Positions 37,594-50,782 of a DNA stretch of 64,000 nt are shown here, piece by piece; position 1 is the stretch's first letter; every line of letters begins with the position of its first letter. The stretch comes from Ptiloglossa arizonensis (lineage: Eukaryota > Arthropoda > Insecta > Hymenoptera > Colletidae), in assembly GCF_051014685.1 (NCBI RefSeq), contig NW_027478439.1, positions 1,522,001-1,586,000 of the forward strand, read 5' to 3'. The notes under the pieces were generated by a model, which saw nothing but the letters and a program-made list of their open reading frames with translations, was not told the DNA's origin and ran no database searches. The position numbers were made by a program, and so were the translations under genes.

Positions 37594-38168
37594 ACGCCGC
37601 TGGGACTTTGAAACTTTCGGCACGTACCGAACAGTTCTTCTCTATTATCTCGAGAGCGGACACGACAACCGCACACATTGAACACACAGCAGCGTGTTGT
37701 AGCATGCCAGCTACACGGTGGTGTGCCTAACGTGTGGATAGCTCGAGATTTTTGTTCCGGACCGATGTGACCGGGAAGCAACACGCCGCTGGGATTTTGA
37801 TATTTTCGGCACGTATCGAACAGTTCTTTTCTATTATCTCGAGAAAGGACACGACGACCGCACACTTTGAGCACAAAGCAGCGAGTTGTAGCATGTCAGC
37901 TAGACGGTGGTGTGCCTAACGTGTGTATAGCTCGAGATTTTTGTTCCGGACCGATGTGACCGGGAAGCAACACGGCGCTGGAGCGTTGAAACCTTCGGCA
38001 CGTATCGAACAGTTCTTCTCTATTATCTCGAGAATGGACACGACGTCCGCACACTTTGAGCACACAGCAGCCAGTTGTAGCATGCCAGCTACACGGTGGT
38101 GTGTCTACCGTGTGGATAGCTCGAGATTTTTGTTGCGGACCGACGTGACCGCGACGCAATACGCCGCT

Positions 38169-38204
<36 letters not shown>

Positions 38205-38886
38205 CGTGGGGGAAATCTTCGAAAGACCCCTCCGCCGCCTGGGGAGGGGCGGGGGGAGTGTGGGATTCCTCGCGCCCGGAAGGAAACCCAACGGGTGCGG
38301 GACCTGCCCACTAAAACCCACCACGGTGGCCATCCTCGCACTATGCAGGGGGAGCACCTGGGACCGAAAACATCATATCATCAGGTGCTCCCCCGTGCAG
38401 GGCTCTCGCGCCCGTGTCCTCCCGTTCCAGGGAAGGGAGGGGGTACTTCACCCTCCCTTCCCTGCTTTCTCCTCGGCGCTCTGGCGCCCGACGTCGGAGC
38501 AGGGCCACACTGCACCGTCATCCCACTCCCGGGGGCCGCCCGAGGGCGGCCGTGAGTCCCACACTCACGACCGCCCACGGCCCCCATAGCCGCGCCGGAG
38601 GCACGGTTCTAGGACCGCGCCGACGGCGCGGCTGCACCCCGGTTCGTACGCTCCCGAGGGCGGCTCTGGCCTCTCCGCCCTCGAGAGCGTCGCCGTCCCT
38701 TATTTCTCCCCCCTTAGGCGACGGGCGGTGGCACGAGACTCAAGGGTTACGTACCCCCGCCCGCCGCTCTCAGGGTGGCCTCCCCGGCCCTTGCGGAGGC
38801 CTACCCGCCCCCGGCCTCGGACGAGGCCCCTCTCGCAGTCTCCCCCTCTCGCGAATGCGGCTCGCGGCCTCCTTCTGCGAGATTAC
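37594..38886. repeat. Unit 30 (1,293 bp; first unit of six-unit block II)
   Basis: A-B-C block 37594-38160, T tract 38174-38201 (28), element 38202-38886, type II. CATGTCAG variant, A at 38623 in the CCGCGCC hairpin loop and AAGGGTTACG allele: the unit 24 combination, 7,759 bp on. Confidence 0.97.
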
Positions 38887-39461
38887 ACGCCGCTGGGACT
38901 TTGAAACTTTCGGCACGTACCGAACAGTTCTTCTCTATTATCTCGAGAGCGGACACGACAACCGCACACATTGAACACACAGCAGCGTGTTGTAGCATGC
39001 CAGCTACACGGTGGTGTGCCTAACGTGTGGATAGCTCGAGATTTTTGTTCCGGACCGATGTGACCGGGAAGCAACACGCCGCTGGGATTTTGATATTTTC
39101 GGCACGTATCGAACAGTTCTTTTCTATTATCTCGAGAAAGGACACGACGACCGCACACTTTGAGCACAAAGCAGCGAGTTGTAGCATGCCAGCTAGACGG
39201 TGGTGTGCCTAACGTGTGTATAGCTCGAGATTTTCTTTCCGGACCGATGTGACCGGGAAGCAACACGGCGCTGGAGCGTTGAAACTTTCGGCACGTATCG
39301 AACAGTTCTTCTCTATTATCTCGAGAATGGACACGACGTCCGCACACTTTGAGCACACAGCAGCCAGTTGTAGCATGCCAGCTACACGGTGGTGTGTCTA
39401 CCGTGTGGATAGCTCGAGATTTTTGTTGCGGACCGACGTGACCGCGACGCAATACGCCGCT

Positions 39462-39497
<36 letters not shown>

Positions 39498-40179
39498 CGT
39501 GGGGGAAATCTTCGAAAGACCCCTCCGCCGCCTGGGGAGGGGCGGGGGGAGTGTGGGATTCCTCGCGCCCGGAAGGAAACCCAACGGGTGCGGGACCTGC
39601 CCACTAAAACCCACCACGGTGGCCATCCTCGCACTATGCAGGGGGAGCACCTGGGACCGAAAACATCATATCATCAGGTGCTCCCCCGTGCAGGGCTCTC
39701 GCGCCCGTGTCCTCCCGTTCCAGGGAAGGGAGGGGGTACTTCACCCTCCCTTCCCTGCTTTCTCCTCGGCGCTCTGGCGCCCGACGTCGGAGCAGGGCCA
39801 CACTGCACCGTCATCCCACTCCCGGGGGCCGCCCGAGGGCGGCCGTGAGTCCCACACTCACGACCGCCCACGGCCCCCATAGCCGCGCCGGAGGCACGGT
39901 TCTAGGACCGCGCCGTCGGCGCGGCTGCACCCCGGTTCGTACGCTCCCGAGGGCGGCTCTGGCCTCTCCGCCCTCGAGAGCGTCGCCGTCCCTTATTTCT
40001 CCCCCCTTAGGCGACGGGCGGTGGCACGAGACTCAAGGGTTACGTACCCCCGCCCGCCGCTCTCAGGGTGGCCTCCCCGGCCCTTGCGGAGGCCTACCCG
40101 CCCCCGGCCTCGGACGAGGCCCCTCTCGCAGTCTCCCCCTCTCGCGAATGCGGCTCGCGGCCTCCTTCTGCGAGATTAC
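38887..40179. repeat. Unit 31 (1,293 bp, chimeric B/C junction)
   Basis: Block 38887-39453, T tract 39467-39494 (28), element 39495-40179, type II. GATTTTCTTTCCGG and AAACTTTCGG as in unit 25; AAGGGTTACG allele. Confidence 0.97.
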
Positions 40180-40754
40180 ACGCCGCTGGGACTTTGAAAC
40201 TTTCGGCACGTACCGAACAGTTCTTCTCTATTATCTCGAGAGCGGACACGACAACCGCACACATTGAACACACAGCAGCGTGTTGTAGCATGCCAGCTAC
40301 ACGGTGGTGTGCCTAACGTGTGGATAGCTCGAGATTTTTGTTCCGGTCCGATGTGACCGGGAAGCAACACGCCGCTGGGATTTTGATATTTTCGGCACGT
40401 ATCGAACAGTTCTTTTCTATTATCTCGAGAAAGGACACGACGACCGCACACTTTGAGCACAAAGCAGCGAGTTGTAGCATGCCAGCTAGACGGTGGTGTG
40501 CCTAACGTGTGTATAGCTCGAGATTTTTGTTCCGGACCGATGTGACCGGGAAGCAACACGGCGCTGGAGCGTTGAAACCTTCGGCACGTATCGAACAGTT
40601 CTTCTCTATTATCTCGAGAATGGACACGACGTCCGCACACTTTGAGCACACAGCAGCCAGTTGTAGCATGCCAGCTACACGGTGGTGTGTCTACCGTGTG
40701 GATAGCTCGAGATTTTTGTTGCGGACCGACGTGACCGCGACGCAATACGCCGCT

Positions 40755-40791
<37 letters not shown>

Positions 40792-41473
40792 CGTGGGGGA
40801 AATCTTCGAAAGACCCCTCCGCCGCCTGGGGAGGGGCGGGGGGAGTGTGGGATTCCTCGCGCCCGGAAGGAAACCCAACGGGTGCGGGACCTGCCCACTA
40901 AAACCCACCACGGTGGCCATCCTCGCACTATGCAGGGGGAGCACCTGGGACCGAAAACATCATATCATCAGGTGCTCCCCCGTGCAGGGCTCTCGCGCCC
41001 GTGTCCTCCCGTTCCAGGGAAGGGAGGGGGTACTTCACCCTCCCTTCCCTGCTTTCTCCTCGGCGCTCTGGCGCCCGACGTCGGAGCAGGGCCACACTGC
41101 ACCGTCATCCCACTCCCGGGGGCCGCCCGAGGGCGGCCGTGAGTCCCACACTCACGACCGCCCACGGCCCCCATAGCCGCGCCGGAGGCACGGTTCTAGG
41201 ACCGCGCCGTCGGCGCGGCTGCACCCCGGTTCGTACGCTCCCGAGGGCGGCTCTGGCCTCTCCGCCCTCGAGAGCGTCGCCGTCCCTTATTTCTCCCCCC
41301 TTAGGCGACGGGCGGTGGCACGAGACTCAAGGGTTACGTACCCCCGCCCGCCGCTCTCAGGGTGGCCTCCCCGGCCCTTGCGGAGGCCTACCCGCCCCCG
41401 GCCTCGGACGAGGCCCCTCTCGCAGTCTCCCCCTCTCGCGAATGCGGCTCGCGGCCTCCTTCTGCGAGATTAC
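40180..41473. repeat. Unit 32 (1,294 bp)
   Basis: A-B-C block 40180-40746, T tract 40760-40788 (29), element 40789-41473, type II. CCGGTCCGATG variant (T at 40347); AAGGGTTACG allele. Matches unit 26, including the 29-T tract. Confidence 0.97.
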
Positions 41474-42048
41474 ACGCCGCTGGGACTTTGAAACTTTCGG
41501 CACGTACCGAACAGTTCTTCTCTATTATCTCGAGAGCGGACACGACAACCGCACACATTGAACACACAGCAGCGTGTTGTAGCATGCCAGCTACACGGTG
41601 GTGTGCCTAACGTGTGGATAGCTCGAGATTTTTGTTCCGGTCCGATGTGACCGGGAAGCAACACGCCGCTGGGATTTTGATATTTTCGGCACGTATCGAA
41701 CAGTTCTTTTCTATTATCTCGAGAAAGGACACGACGACCGCACACTTTGAGCACAAAGCAGCGAGTTGTAGCATGCCAGCTAGACGGTGGTGTGCCTAAC
41801 GTGTGTATAGCTCGAGATTTTTGTTCCGGACCGATGTGACCGGGAAGCAACACGGCGCTGGAGCGTTGAAACCTTCGGCACGTATCGAACAGTTCTTCTC
41901 TATTATCTCGAGAATGGACACGACGTCCGCACACTTTGAGCACACAGCAGCCAGTTGTAGCATGCCAGCTACACGGTGGTGTGTCTACCGTGTGGATAGC
42001 TCGAGATTTTTGTTGCGGACCGACGTGACCGCGACGCAATACGCCGCT

Positions 42049-42080
<32 letters not shown>

Positions 42081-42765
42081 ATACGTGGGGGAAATCTTCG
42101 AAAGACCCCTCCGCCGCCTGGGGAGGGGCGGGGGGAGTGTGGGATTCCTCGCGCCCGGAAGGAAACCCAACGGGTGCGGGACCTGCCCACTAAAACCCAC
42201 CACGGTGGCCATCCTCGCACTATGCAGGGGGAGCACCTGGGACCGAAAACATCATATCATCAGGTGCTCCCCCGTGCAGGGCTCTCGCGCCCGTGTCCTC
42301 CCGTTCCAGGGAAGGGAGGGGGTACTTCACCCTCCCTTCCCTGCTTTCTCCTCGGCGCTCTGGCGCCCGACGTCGGAGCAGGGCCACACTGCACCGTCAT
42401 CCCACTCCCGGGGGCCGCCCGAGGGCGGCCGTGAGTCCCACACTCACGACCGCCCACGGCCCCCATAGCCGCGCCGGAGGCACGGTTCTAGGACCGCGCC
42501 GTCGGCGCGGCTGCACCCCGGTTCGTACGCTCCCGAGGGCGGCTCTGGCCTCTCCGCCCTCGAGAGCGTCGCCGTCCCTTATTTCTCCCCCCTTAGGCGA
42601 CGGGCGGTGGCACGAGACTCAAGGGCTACGTACCCCCGCCCGCCGCTCTCAGGGTGGCCTCCCCGGCCCTTGCGGAGGCCTACCCGCCCCCGGCCTCGGA
42701 CGAGGCCCCTCTCGCAGTCTCCCCCTCTCGCGAATGCGGCTCGCGGCCTCCTTCTGCGAGATTAC
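41474..42765. repeat. Unit 33 (1,292 bp)
   Basis: A-B-C block 41474-42040, T tract 42054-42080 (27), element 42081-42765, type II. CCGGTCCGATG variant (T at 41641). Matches unit 27 apart from one T fewer. Confidence 0.97.
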
Positions 42766-43340
42766 ACGCCGCTGGGACTTTGAAACTTTCGGCACGTACC
42801 GAACAGTTCTTCTCTATTATCTCGAGAGCGGACACGACAACCGCACACATTGAACACACAGCAGCGTGTTGTAGCATGCCAGCTACACGGTGGTGTGCCT
42901 AACGTGTGGATAGCTCGAGATTTTTGTTCCGGACCGATGTGACCGGGAAGCAACACGCCGCTGGGATTTTGATATTTTCGGCACGTATCGAACAGTTCTT
43001 TTCTATTATCTCGAGAAAGGACACGACGACCGCACACTTTGAGCACAAAGCAGCGAGTTGTAGCATGCCAGCTAGACGGTGGTGTGCCTAACGTGTGTAT
43101 AGCTCGAGATTTTTGTTCCGGACCGATGTGACCGGGAAGCAACACGGCGCTGGAGCGTTGAAACCTTCGGCACGTATCGAACAGTTCTTCTCTATTATCT
43201 CGAGAATGGACACGACGTCCGCACACTTTGAGCACACAGCAGCCAGTTGTAGCATGCCAGCTACACGGTGGTGTGTCTACCGTGTGGATAGCTCGAGATT
43301 TTTGTTGCGGACCGACGTGACCGCGACGCAATACGCCGCT

Positions 43341-43376
<36 letters not shown>

Positions 43377-44058
43377 CGTGGGGGAAATCTTCGAAAGACC
43401 CCTCCGCCGCCTGGGGAGGGGCGGGGGGAGTGTGGGATTCCTCGCGCCCGGAAGGAAACCCAACGGGTGCGGGACCTGCCCACTAAAACCCACCACGGTG
43501 GCCATCCTCGCACTATGCAGGGGGAGCACCTGGGACCGAAAACATCATATCATCAGGTGCTCCCCCGTGCAGGGCTCTCGCGCCCGTGTCCTCCCGTTCC
43601 AGGGAAGGGAGGGGGTACTTCACCCTCCCTTCCCTGCTTTCTCCTCGGCGCTCTGGCGCCCGACGTCGGAGCAGGGCCACACTGCACCGTCATCCCACTC
43701 CCGGGGGCCGCCCGAGGGCGGCCGTGAGTCCCACACTCACGACCGCCCACGGCCCCCATAGCCGCGCCGGAGGCACGGTTCTAGGACCGCGCCGTCGGCG
43801 CGGCTGCACCCCGGTTCGTACGCTCCCGAGGGCGGCTCTGGCCTCTCCGCCCTCGAGAGCGTCGCCGTCCCTTATTTCTCCCCCCTTAGGCGACGGGCGG
43901 TGGCACGAGACTCAAGGGCTACGTACCCCCGCCCGCCGCTCTCAGGGTGGCCTCCCCGGCCCTTGCGGAGGCCTACCCGCCCCCGGCCTCGGACGAGGCC
44001 CCTCTCGCAGTCTCCCCCTCTCGCGAATGCGGCTCGCGGCCTCCTTCTGCGAGATTAC
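42766..44058. repeat. Unit 34 (1,293 bp)
   Basis: A-B-C block 42766-43332, T tract 43346-43373 (28), element 43374-44058, type II, AAGGGCTACG allele. Matches unit 28. Confidence 0.97.
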
Positions 44059-44633
44059 ACGCCGCTGGGACTTTGAAACTTTCGGCACGTACCGAACAGT
44101 TCTTCTCTATTATCTCGAGAGCGGACACGACAACCGCACACATTGAACACACAGCAGCGTGTTGTAGCATGCCAGCTACACGATGGTGTGCCTAACGTGT
44201 GGATAGCTCGAGATTTTTGTTCCGGACCGATGTGACCGGGAAGCAACACGCCGCTGGGATTTTGATATTTTCGGCACGTATCGAACAGTTCTTTTCTATT
44301 ATCTCGAGAAAGGACACGACGACCGCACACTTTGAGCACAAAGCAGCGAGTTGTAGCATGCCAGCTAGACGGTGGTGTGCCTAACGTGTGTATAGCTCGA
44401 GATTTTTGTTCCGGACCGATGTGACCGGGAAGCAACACGGCGCTGGAGCGTTGAAACCTTCGGCACGTATCGAACAGTTCTTCTCTATTATCTCGAGAAT
44501 GGACACGACGTCCGCACACTTTGAGCACACAGCAGCCAGTTGTAGCATGCCAGCTACACGGTGGTGTGTCTACCGTGTGGATAGCTCGAGATTTTTGTTG
44601 CGGACCGACGTGACCGCGACGCAATACGCCGCT

Positions 44634-44669
<36 letters not shown>

Positions 44670-45351
44670 CGTGGGGGAAATCTTCGAAAGACCCCTCCGC
44701 CGCCTGGGGAGGGGCGGGGGGAGTGTGGGATTCCTCGCGCCCGGAAGGAAACCCAACGGGTGCGGGACCTGCCCACTAAAACCCACCACGGTGGCCATCC
44801 TCGCACTATGCAGGGGGAGCACCTGGGACCGAAAACATCATATCATCAGGTGCTCCCCCGTGCAGGGCTCTCGCGCCCGTGTCCTCCCGTTCCAGGGAAG
44901 GGAGGGGGTACTTCACCCTCCCTTCCCTGCTTTCTCCTCGGCGCTCTGGCGCCCGACGTCGGAGCAGGGCCACACTGCACCGTCATCCCACTCCCGGGGG
45001 CCGCCCGAGGGCGGCCGTGAGTCCCACACTCACGACCGCCCACGGCCCCCATAGCCGCGCCGGAGGCACGGTTCTAGGACCGCGCCGTCGGCGCGGCTGC
45101 ACCCCGGTTCGTACGCTCCCGAGGGCGGCTCTGGCCTCTCCGCCCTCGAGAGCGTCGCCGTCCCTTATTTCTCCCCCCTTAGGCGACGGGCGGTGGCACG
45201 AGACTCAAGGGTTACGTACCCCCGCCCGCCGCTCTCAGGGTGGCCTCCCCGGCCCTTGCGGAGGCCTACCCGCCCCCGGCCTCGGACGAGGCCCCTCTCG
45301 CAGTCTCCCCCTCTCGCGAATGCGGCTCGCGGCCTCCTTCTGCGAGATTAC
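44059..45351. repeat. Unit 35 (1,293 bp; last unit of six-unit block II)
   Basis: A-B-C block 44059-44625, T tract 44639-44666 (28), element 44667-45351, type II. ACACGATGG variant (A at 44183) and AAGGGTTACG allele, as unit 29. Confidence 0.97.
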
Positions 45352-45926
45352 ACGCCGCTGGGACTTTGAAACTTTCGGCACGTACCGAACAGTTCTTCTC
45401 TATTATCTCGAGAGCGGACACGACAACCGCACACATTGAACACACAGCAGCGTGTTGTAGCATGCCAGCTACACGGTGGTGTGCCTAACGTGTGGATAGC
45501 TCGAGATTTTTGTTCCGGACCGATGTGACCGGGAAGCAACACGCCGCTGGGATTTTGATATTTTCGGCACGTATCGAACAGTTCTTTTCTATTATCTCGA
45601 GAAAGGACACGACGACCGCACACTTTGAGCACAAAGCAGCGAGTTGTAGCATGCCAGCTAGACGGTGGTGTGCCTAACGTGTGTATAGCTCGAGATTTTT
45701 GTTCCGGACCGATGTGACCGGGAAGCAACACGGCGCTGGAGCGTTGAAACCTTCGGCACGTATCGAACAGTTCTTCTCTATTATCTCGAGAATGGACACG
45801 ACGTCCGCACACTTTGAGCACACACCAGCCAGTTGTAGCATGCCAGCTACACGGTGGTGTGTCTACCGTGTGGATAGCTCGAGATTTTTGTTGCGGACCG
45901 ACGTGACCGCGACGCAATACGCCGCT

Positions 45927-45962
<36 letters not shown>

Positions 45963-46644
45963 CGTGGGGGAAATCTTCGAAAGACCCCTCCGCCGCCTGG
46001 GGAGGGGCGGGGGGAGTGTGGGATTCCTCGCGCCCGGAAGGAAACCCAACGGGTGCGGGACCTGCCCACTAAAACCCACCACGGTGGCCATCCTCGCACT
46101 ATGCAGGGGGAGCACCTGGGACCGAAAACATCATATCATCAGGTGCTCCCCCGTGCAGGGCTCTCGCGCCCGTGTCCTCCCGTTCCAGGGAAGGGAGGGG
46201 GTACTTCACCCTCCCTTCCCTGCTTTCTCCTCGGCGCTCTGGCGCCCGACGTCGGAGCAGGGCCACACTGCACCGTCATCCCACTCCCGGGGGCCGCCCG
46301 AGGGCGGCCGTGAGTCCCACACTCACGACCGCCCACGGCCCCCATAGCCGCGCCGGAGGCACGGTTCTAGGACCGCGCCGTCGGCGCGGCTGCACCCCGG
46401 TTCGTACGCTCCCGAGGGCGGCTCTGGCCTCTCCGCCCTCGAGAGCGTCGCCGTCCCTTATTTCTCCCCCCTTAGGCGACGGGCGGTGGCACGAGACTCA
46501 AGGGTTACGTACCCCCGCCCGCCGCTCTCAGGGTGGCCTCCCCGGCCCTTGCGGAGGCCTACCCGCCCCCGGCCTCGGACGAGGCCCCTCTCGCAGTCTC
46601 CCCCTCTCGCGAATGCGGCTCGCGGCCTCCTTCTGCGAGATTAC
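45352..46644. repeat. Unit 36 (1,293 bp)
   Basis: A-B-C block 45352-45918, T tract 45932-45959 (28), element 45960-46644, type II. Private G to C at 45825 (CACACCAGCC); AAGGGTTACG allele. It lacks the unit 24/30 markers, so the six-unit duplication ends before it. Confidence 0.97.
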
Positions 46645-47778
46645 ACGCCGCTGGGACTTTGAAACTTTCGGCACGTACCGAACAGTTCTTCTCTATTATC
46701 TCGAGAGCGGACACGACAACCGCACACATTGAACACACAGCAGCGTGTTGTAGCATGCCAGCTACACGGTGGTGTGCCTAACGTGTGGATAGCTCGAGAT
46801 TTTTGTTCCGGACCGATGTGACCGGGAAGCAACACGCCGCTGGGATTTTGATATTTTCGGCACGTATCGAACAGTTCTTTTCTATTATCTCGAGAAAGGA
46901 CACGACGACCGCACACTTTGAGCACAAAGCAGCGAGTTGTAGCATGCCAGCTAGACGGTGGTGTGCCTAACGTGTGTATAGCTCGAGATTTTCTTTCCGG
47001 ACCGATGTGACCGGGAAGCAACACGGCGCTGGAGCGTTGAAACTTTCGGCACGTATCGAACAGTTCTTCTCTATTATCTCGAGAAAGGACACGACGACCG
47101 CACACTTTGAGCACACAGCAGCGAGTTGTAGCATGCCAGCTAGACGGTGGTGTGCCTAACGTGTGTATAGCTCGAGATTTTTGTTCCGGACCGATGTGAC
47201 CGGGAAGCAACACGCCGCTGGGATTTTGATATTTTCGGCACGTATCGAACAGTTCTTTTCTATTATCTCGAGAAAGGACACGACGACCGCACACTTTGAG
47301 CACACAGCAGCGAGTTGTAGCATGCCAGCTAGACGGTGGTGTGCCTAACGTGTGTATAGCTCGAGATTTTTGTTCCGGACCGATGTGACCGGGAAGCAAC
47401 ACGGCGCTGGAGCGTTGAAACTTTCGGCACGTATCGAACAGTTCTTCTCTATTATCTCGAGAAAGGACACGACGACCGCACACTTTGAGCACACAGCAGC
47501 GAGTTGTAGCATGCCAGCTACACGGTGGTGTGCCTAACGTGTGTATAGCTCGAGATTTTTGTTCCGGACCGATGTGACCGGGAAGCAACACGGCGCTGGA
47601 GCGTTGAAACTTTCGGCACGTATCGAACAGTTCTTCTCTATTATCTCGAGAACGGACACGACGTCCGCACACTTTGAGCACACAGCAGCCAGTTGTAGCA
47701 TGCCAGCTACACGGTGGTGTGTCTACCGTGTGGATAGCTCGAGATTTTTGTTGCGGACCGACGTGACCGCGACGCAAT
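46645..47778. repeat. Expanded block of six 189-bp subrepeats (unit 37)
   Basis: Subrepeats start at 46645 (A), 46834 (B), 47023 (C head with B tail), 47212 (B with GCACACAGCAGCG in place of GCACAAAGCAGCG), 47401 (C head with B tail, GCTACACGG) and 47590 (C with AAACTTTCGG and GAGAACGGACACG). The hybrids join hallmarks of B and C inside one 189-bp repeat, as misaligned recombination would leave. Confidence 0.93.
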
Positions 47779-47786
47779 ACGCCGCT

Positions 47787-47823
<37 letters not shown>

Positions 47824-48505
47824 CGTGGAGGAAATCTTCGAAAGACCCCCCCGCCGCCTGGGGAGGGGCGGGGGGAGTGTGGGATTCCTCGCGCCCGGAA
47901 GGAAACCCAACGGGTGCGGGACCTGCCCACTAAAACCCACCACGGTGGCCATCCTCGCACTATGCAGGGGGAGCACCTGGGACCGAAAACATCATATCAT
48001 CAGGTGCTCCCCCGTGCAGGGCTCTCGCGCCCGTGTCCTCCCGTTCCAGGGAAGGGAGGGGGTACTTCACCCTCCCTTCCCTGCTTTCTCCTCGGCGCTC
48101 TGGCGCCCGACGTCGGAGCAGGGCCACACTGCACCGTCATCCCACTCCCGGGGGCCGCCCGAGGGCGGCCGTGAGTTCCACACTCACGACCGCCCACGGC
48201 CCCCATAGCCGCGCCGGAGGCACGGTTCTAGGACCGCGCCGTCGGCGCGGCTGCACCCCGGTTCGTACGCTCCCGAGGGCGGCTCTGGCCTCTCCGCCCT
48301 CGAGAGCGTCGCCGTCCCTTATTTCTCCCCCCTTAGGCGACGGGCGGTGGCACGAGACTCAAGGGCTACGTACCCCCGCCCGCCGCTCTCAGGGTGGCCT
48401 CCCCGGCCCTTGCGGAGGCCTACCCGCCCCCGGCCTCGGACGAGGCCCCTCTCGCAGTCTCCCCCTCTCGCGAATGCGGCTCGCGGCCTCCTTCTGCGAG
48501 ATTAC
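46645..48505. repeat. Unit 37 (1,861 bp, six subrepeats)
   Basis: Subrepeat block 46645-47778, T tract 47792-47820 (29), element 47821-48505, type I. Private C to T at 48177. It is the first unit with extra 189-bp subrepeats (+567 bp) and a lone type I unit among type II neighbours. Confidence 0.97.
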
Positions 48506-49080
48506 ACGCCGCTGGGACTTTGAAACTTTCGGCACGTACCGAACAGTTCTTCTCTATTATCTCGAGAGCGGACACGACAACCGCACACATTGAACACACA
48601 GCAGCGTGTTGTAGCATGCCAGCTACACGGTGGTGTGCCTAACGTGTGGATAGCTCGAGATTTTTGTTCCGGACCGATGTGACCGGGAAGCAACACGCCG
48701 CTGGGATTTTGATATTTTCGGCACGTATCGAACAGTTCTTTTCTATTATCTCGAGAAAGGACACGACGACCGCACACTTTGAGCACAAAGCAGCGAGTTG
48801 TAGCATGCCAGCTAGACGGTGGTGTGCCTAACGTGTGTATAGCTCGAGATTTTTGTTCCGGACCGATGTGACCGGGAAGCAACACGGCGCTGGAGCGTTG
48901 AAACCTTCGGCACGTATCGAACAGTTCTTCTCTATTATCTCGAGAATGGACACGACGTCCGCACACTTTGAGCACACAGCAGCCAGTTGTAGCATGCCAG
49001 CTACACGGTGGTGTGTCTACCGTGTGGATAGCTCGAGATTTTTGTTGCGGACCGACGTGACCGCGACGCAATACGCCGCT

Positions 49081-49116
<36 letters not shown>

Positions 49117-49798
49117 CGTGGGGGAAATCTTCGAAAGACCCCTCCGCCGCCTGGGGAGGGGCGGGGGGAGTGTGGGATTCCTCGCGCCCGGAAGGAAACC
49201 CAACGGGTGCGGGACCTGCCCACTAAAACCCACCACGGTGGCCATCCTCGCACTATGCAGGGGGAGCACCTGGGACCGAAAACATCATATCATCAGGTGC
49301 TCCCCCGTGCAGGGCTCTCGCGCCCGTGTCCTCCCGTTCCAGGGAAGGGAGGGGGTACTTCACCCTCCCTTCCCTGCTTTCTCCTCGGCGCTCTGGCGCC
49401 CGACGTCGGAGCAGGGCCACACTGCACCGTCATCCCACTCCCGGGGGCCGCCCGAGGGCGGCCGTGAGTCCCACACTCACGACCGCCCACGGCCCCCATA
49501 GCCGCGCCGGAGGCACGGTTCTAGGACCGCGCCGTCGGCGCGGCTGCACCCCGGTTCGTACGCTCCCGAGGGCGGCTCTGGCCTCTCCGCCCTCGAGAGC
49601 GTCGCCGTCCCTTATTTCTCCCCCCTTAGGCGACGGGCGGTGGCACGAGACTCAAGGGCTACGTACCCCCGCCCGCCGCTCTCAGGGTGGCCTCCCCGGC
49701 CCTTGCGGAGGCCTACCCGCCCCCGGCCTCGGACGAGGCCCCTCTCGCAGTCTCCCCCTCTCGCGAATGCGGCTCGCGGCCTCCTTCTGCGAGATTAC
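48506..49798. repeat. Unit 38 (1,293 bp)
   Basis: A-B-C block 48506-49072, T tract 49086-49113 (28), element 49114-49798, type II. An ordinary unit between two expanded ones. Confidence 0.97.
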
Positions 49799-50743
49799 AC
49801 GCCGCTGGGACTTTGAAACTTTCGGCACGTACCGAACAGTTCTTCTCTATTATCTCGAGAGCGGACACGACAACCGCACACATTGAACACACAGCAGCGT
49901 GTTGTAGCATGCCAGCTACACGGTGGTGTGCCTAACGTGTGGATAGCTCGAGATTTTTGTTCCGGACCGATGTGACCGGGAAGCAACACGCCGCTGGGAT
50001 TTTGATATTTTCGGCACGTATCGAACAGTTCTTTTCTATTATCTCGAGAAAGGACACGACGACCGCACACATTGAACACACAGCAGCGTGTTGTAGCATG
50101 CCAGCTACACGGTGGTGTGCCTAACGTGTGGATAGCTCGAGATTTTTGTTCCGGACCGATGTGACCGGGAAGCAACACGCCGCTGGGATTTTGATATTTT
50201 CGGCACGTATCGAACAGTTCTTTTCTATTATCTCGAGAAAGGACACGACGACCGCACACTTTGAGCACAAAGCAGCGAGTTGTAGCATGCCAGCTAGACG
50301 GTGGTGTGCCTAACGTGTGTATAGCTCGAGATTTTCTTTCCGGACCGATGTGACCGGGAAGCAACACGGCGCTGGAGCGTTGAAACTTTCGGCACGTATC
50401 GAACAGTTCTTCTCTATTATGTCGAGAAAGGACACGACGACCGCACACTTTGAGCACACAGCAGCGAGTTGTAGCATGCCAGCTAGACGGTGGTGTGCCT
50501 AACGTGTGTATAGCTCGAGATTTTTGTTCCGGACCGATGTGACCGGGAAGCAACACGGCGCTGGAGCGTTGAAACCTTCGGCACGTATCGAACAGTTCTT
50601 CTCTATTATCTCGAGAATGGACACGACGTCCGCACACTTTGAGCACACAGCAGCCAGTTGTAGCATGCCAGCTACACGGTGGTGTGTCTACCGTGTGGAT
50701 AGCTCGAGATTTTTGTTGCGGACCGACGTGACCGCGACGCAAT
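49799..50743. repeat. Expanded block of five 189-bp subrepeats (unit 39)
   Basis: Subrepeats start at 49799 (A), 49988 (B head with A tail), 50177 (B), 50366 (C head with B tail, after GATTTTCTTTCCGG) and 50555 (ordinary C with AAACCTTCGG and GAGAATGGACACG). Private C to G at 50421 turns TATTATCTCGAG into TATTATGTCGAG and removes one CTCGAG site. Confidence 0.93.
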
Positions 50744-50751
50744 ACGCCGCT

Positions 50752-50782
<31 letters not shown>

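Larger units (their letters stand above)
37594..45351. repeat. Six-unit segmental duplication, copy II (units 30-35, 7,758 bp)
   Basis: Diagnostic changes lie exactly 7,759 bp from their counterparts (38623, 40347 and 41641 against 30864, 32588 and 33882). After the T tract of unit 33, one T shorter than that of unit 27, the offset is 7,758 (44183 against 36425). The flanking units 23/29 and 30/36 do not match, so the duplication covers six units to within about one unit. Confidence 0.9.
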
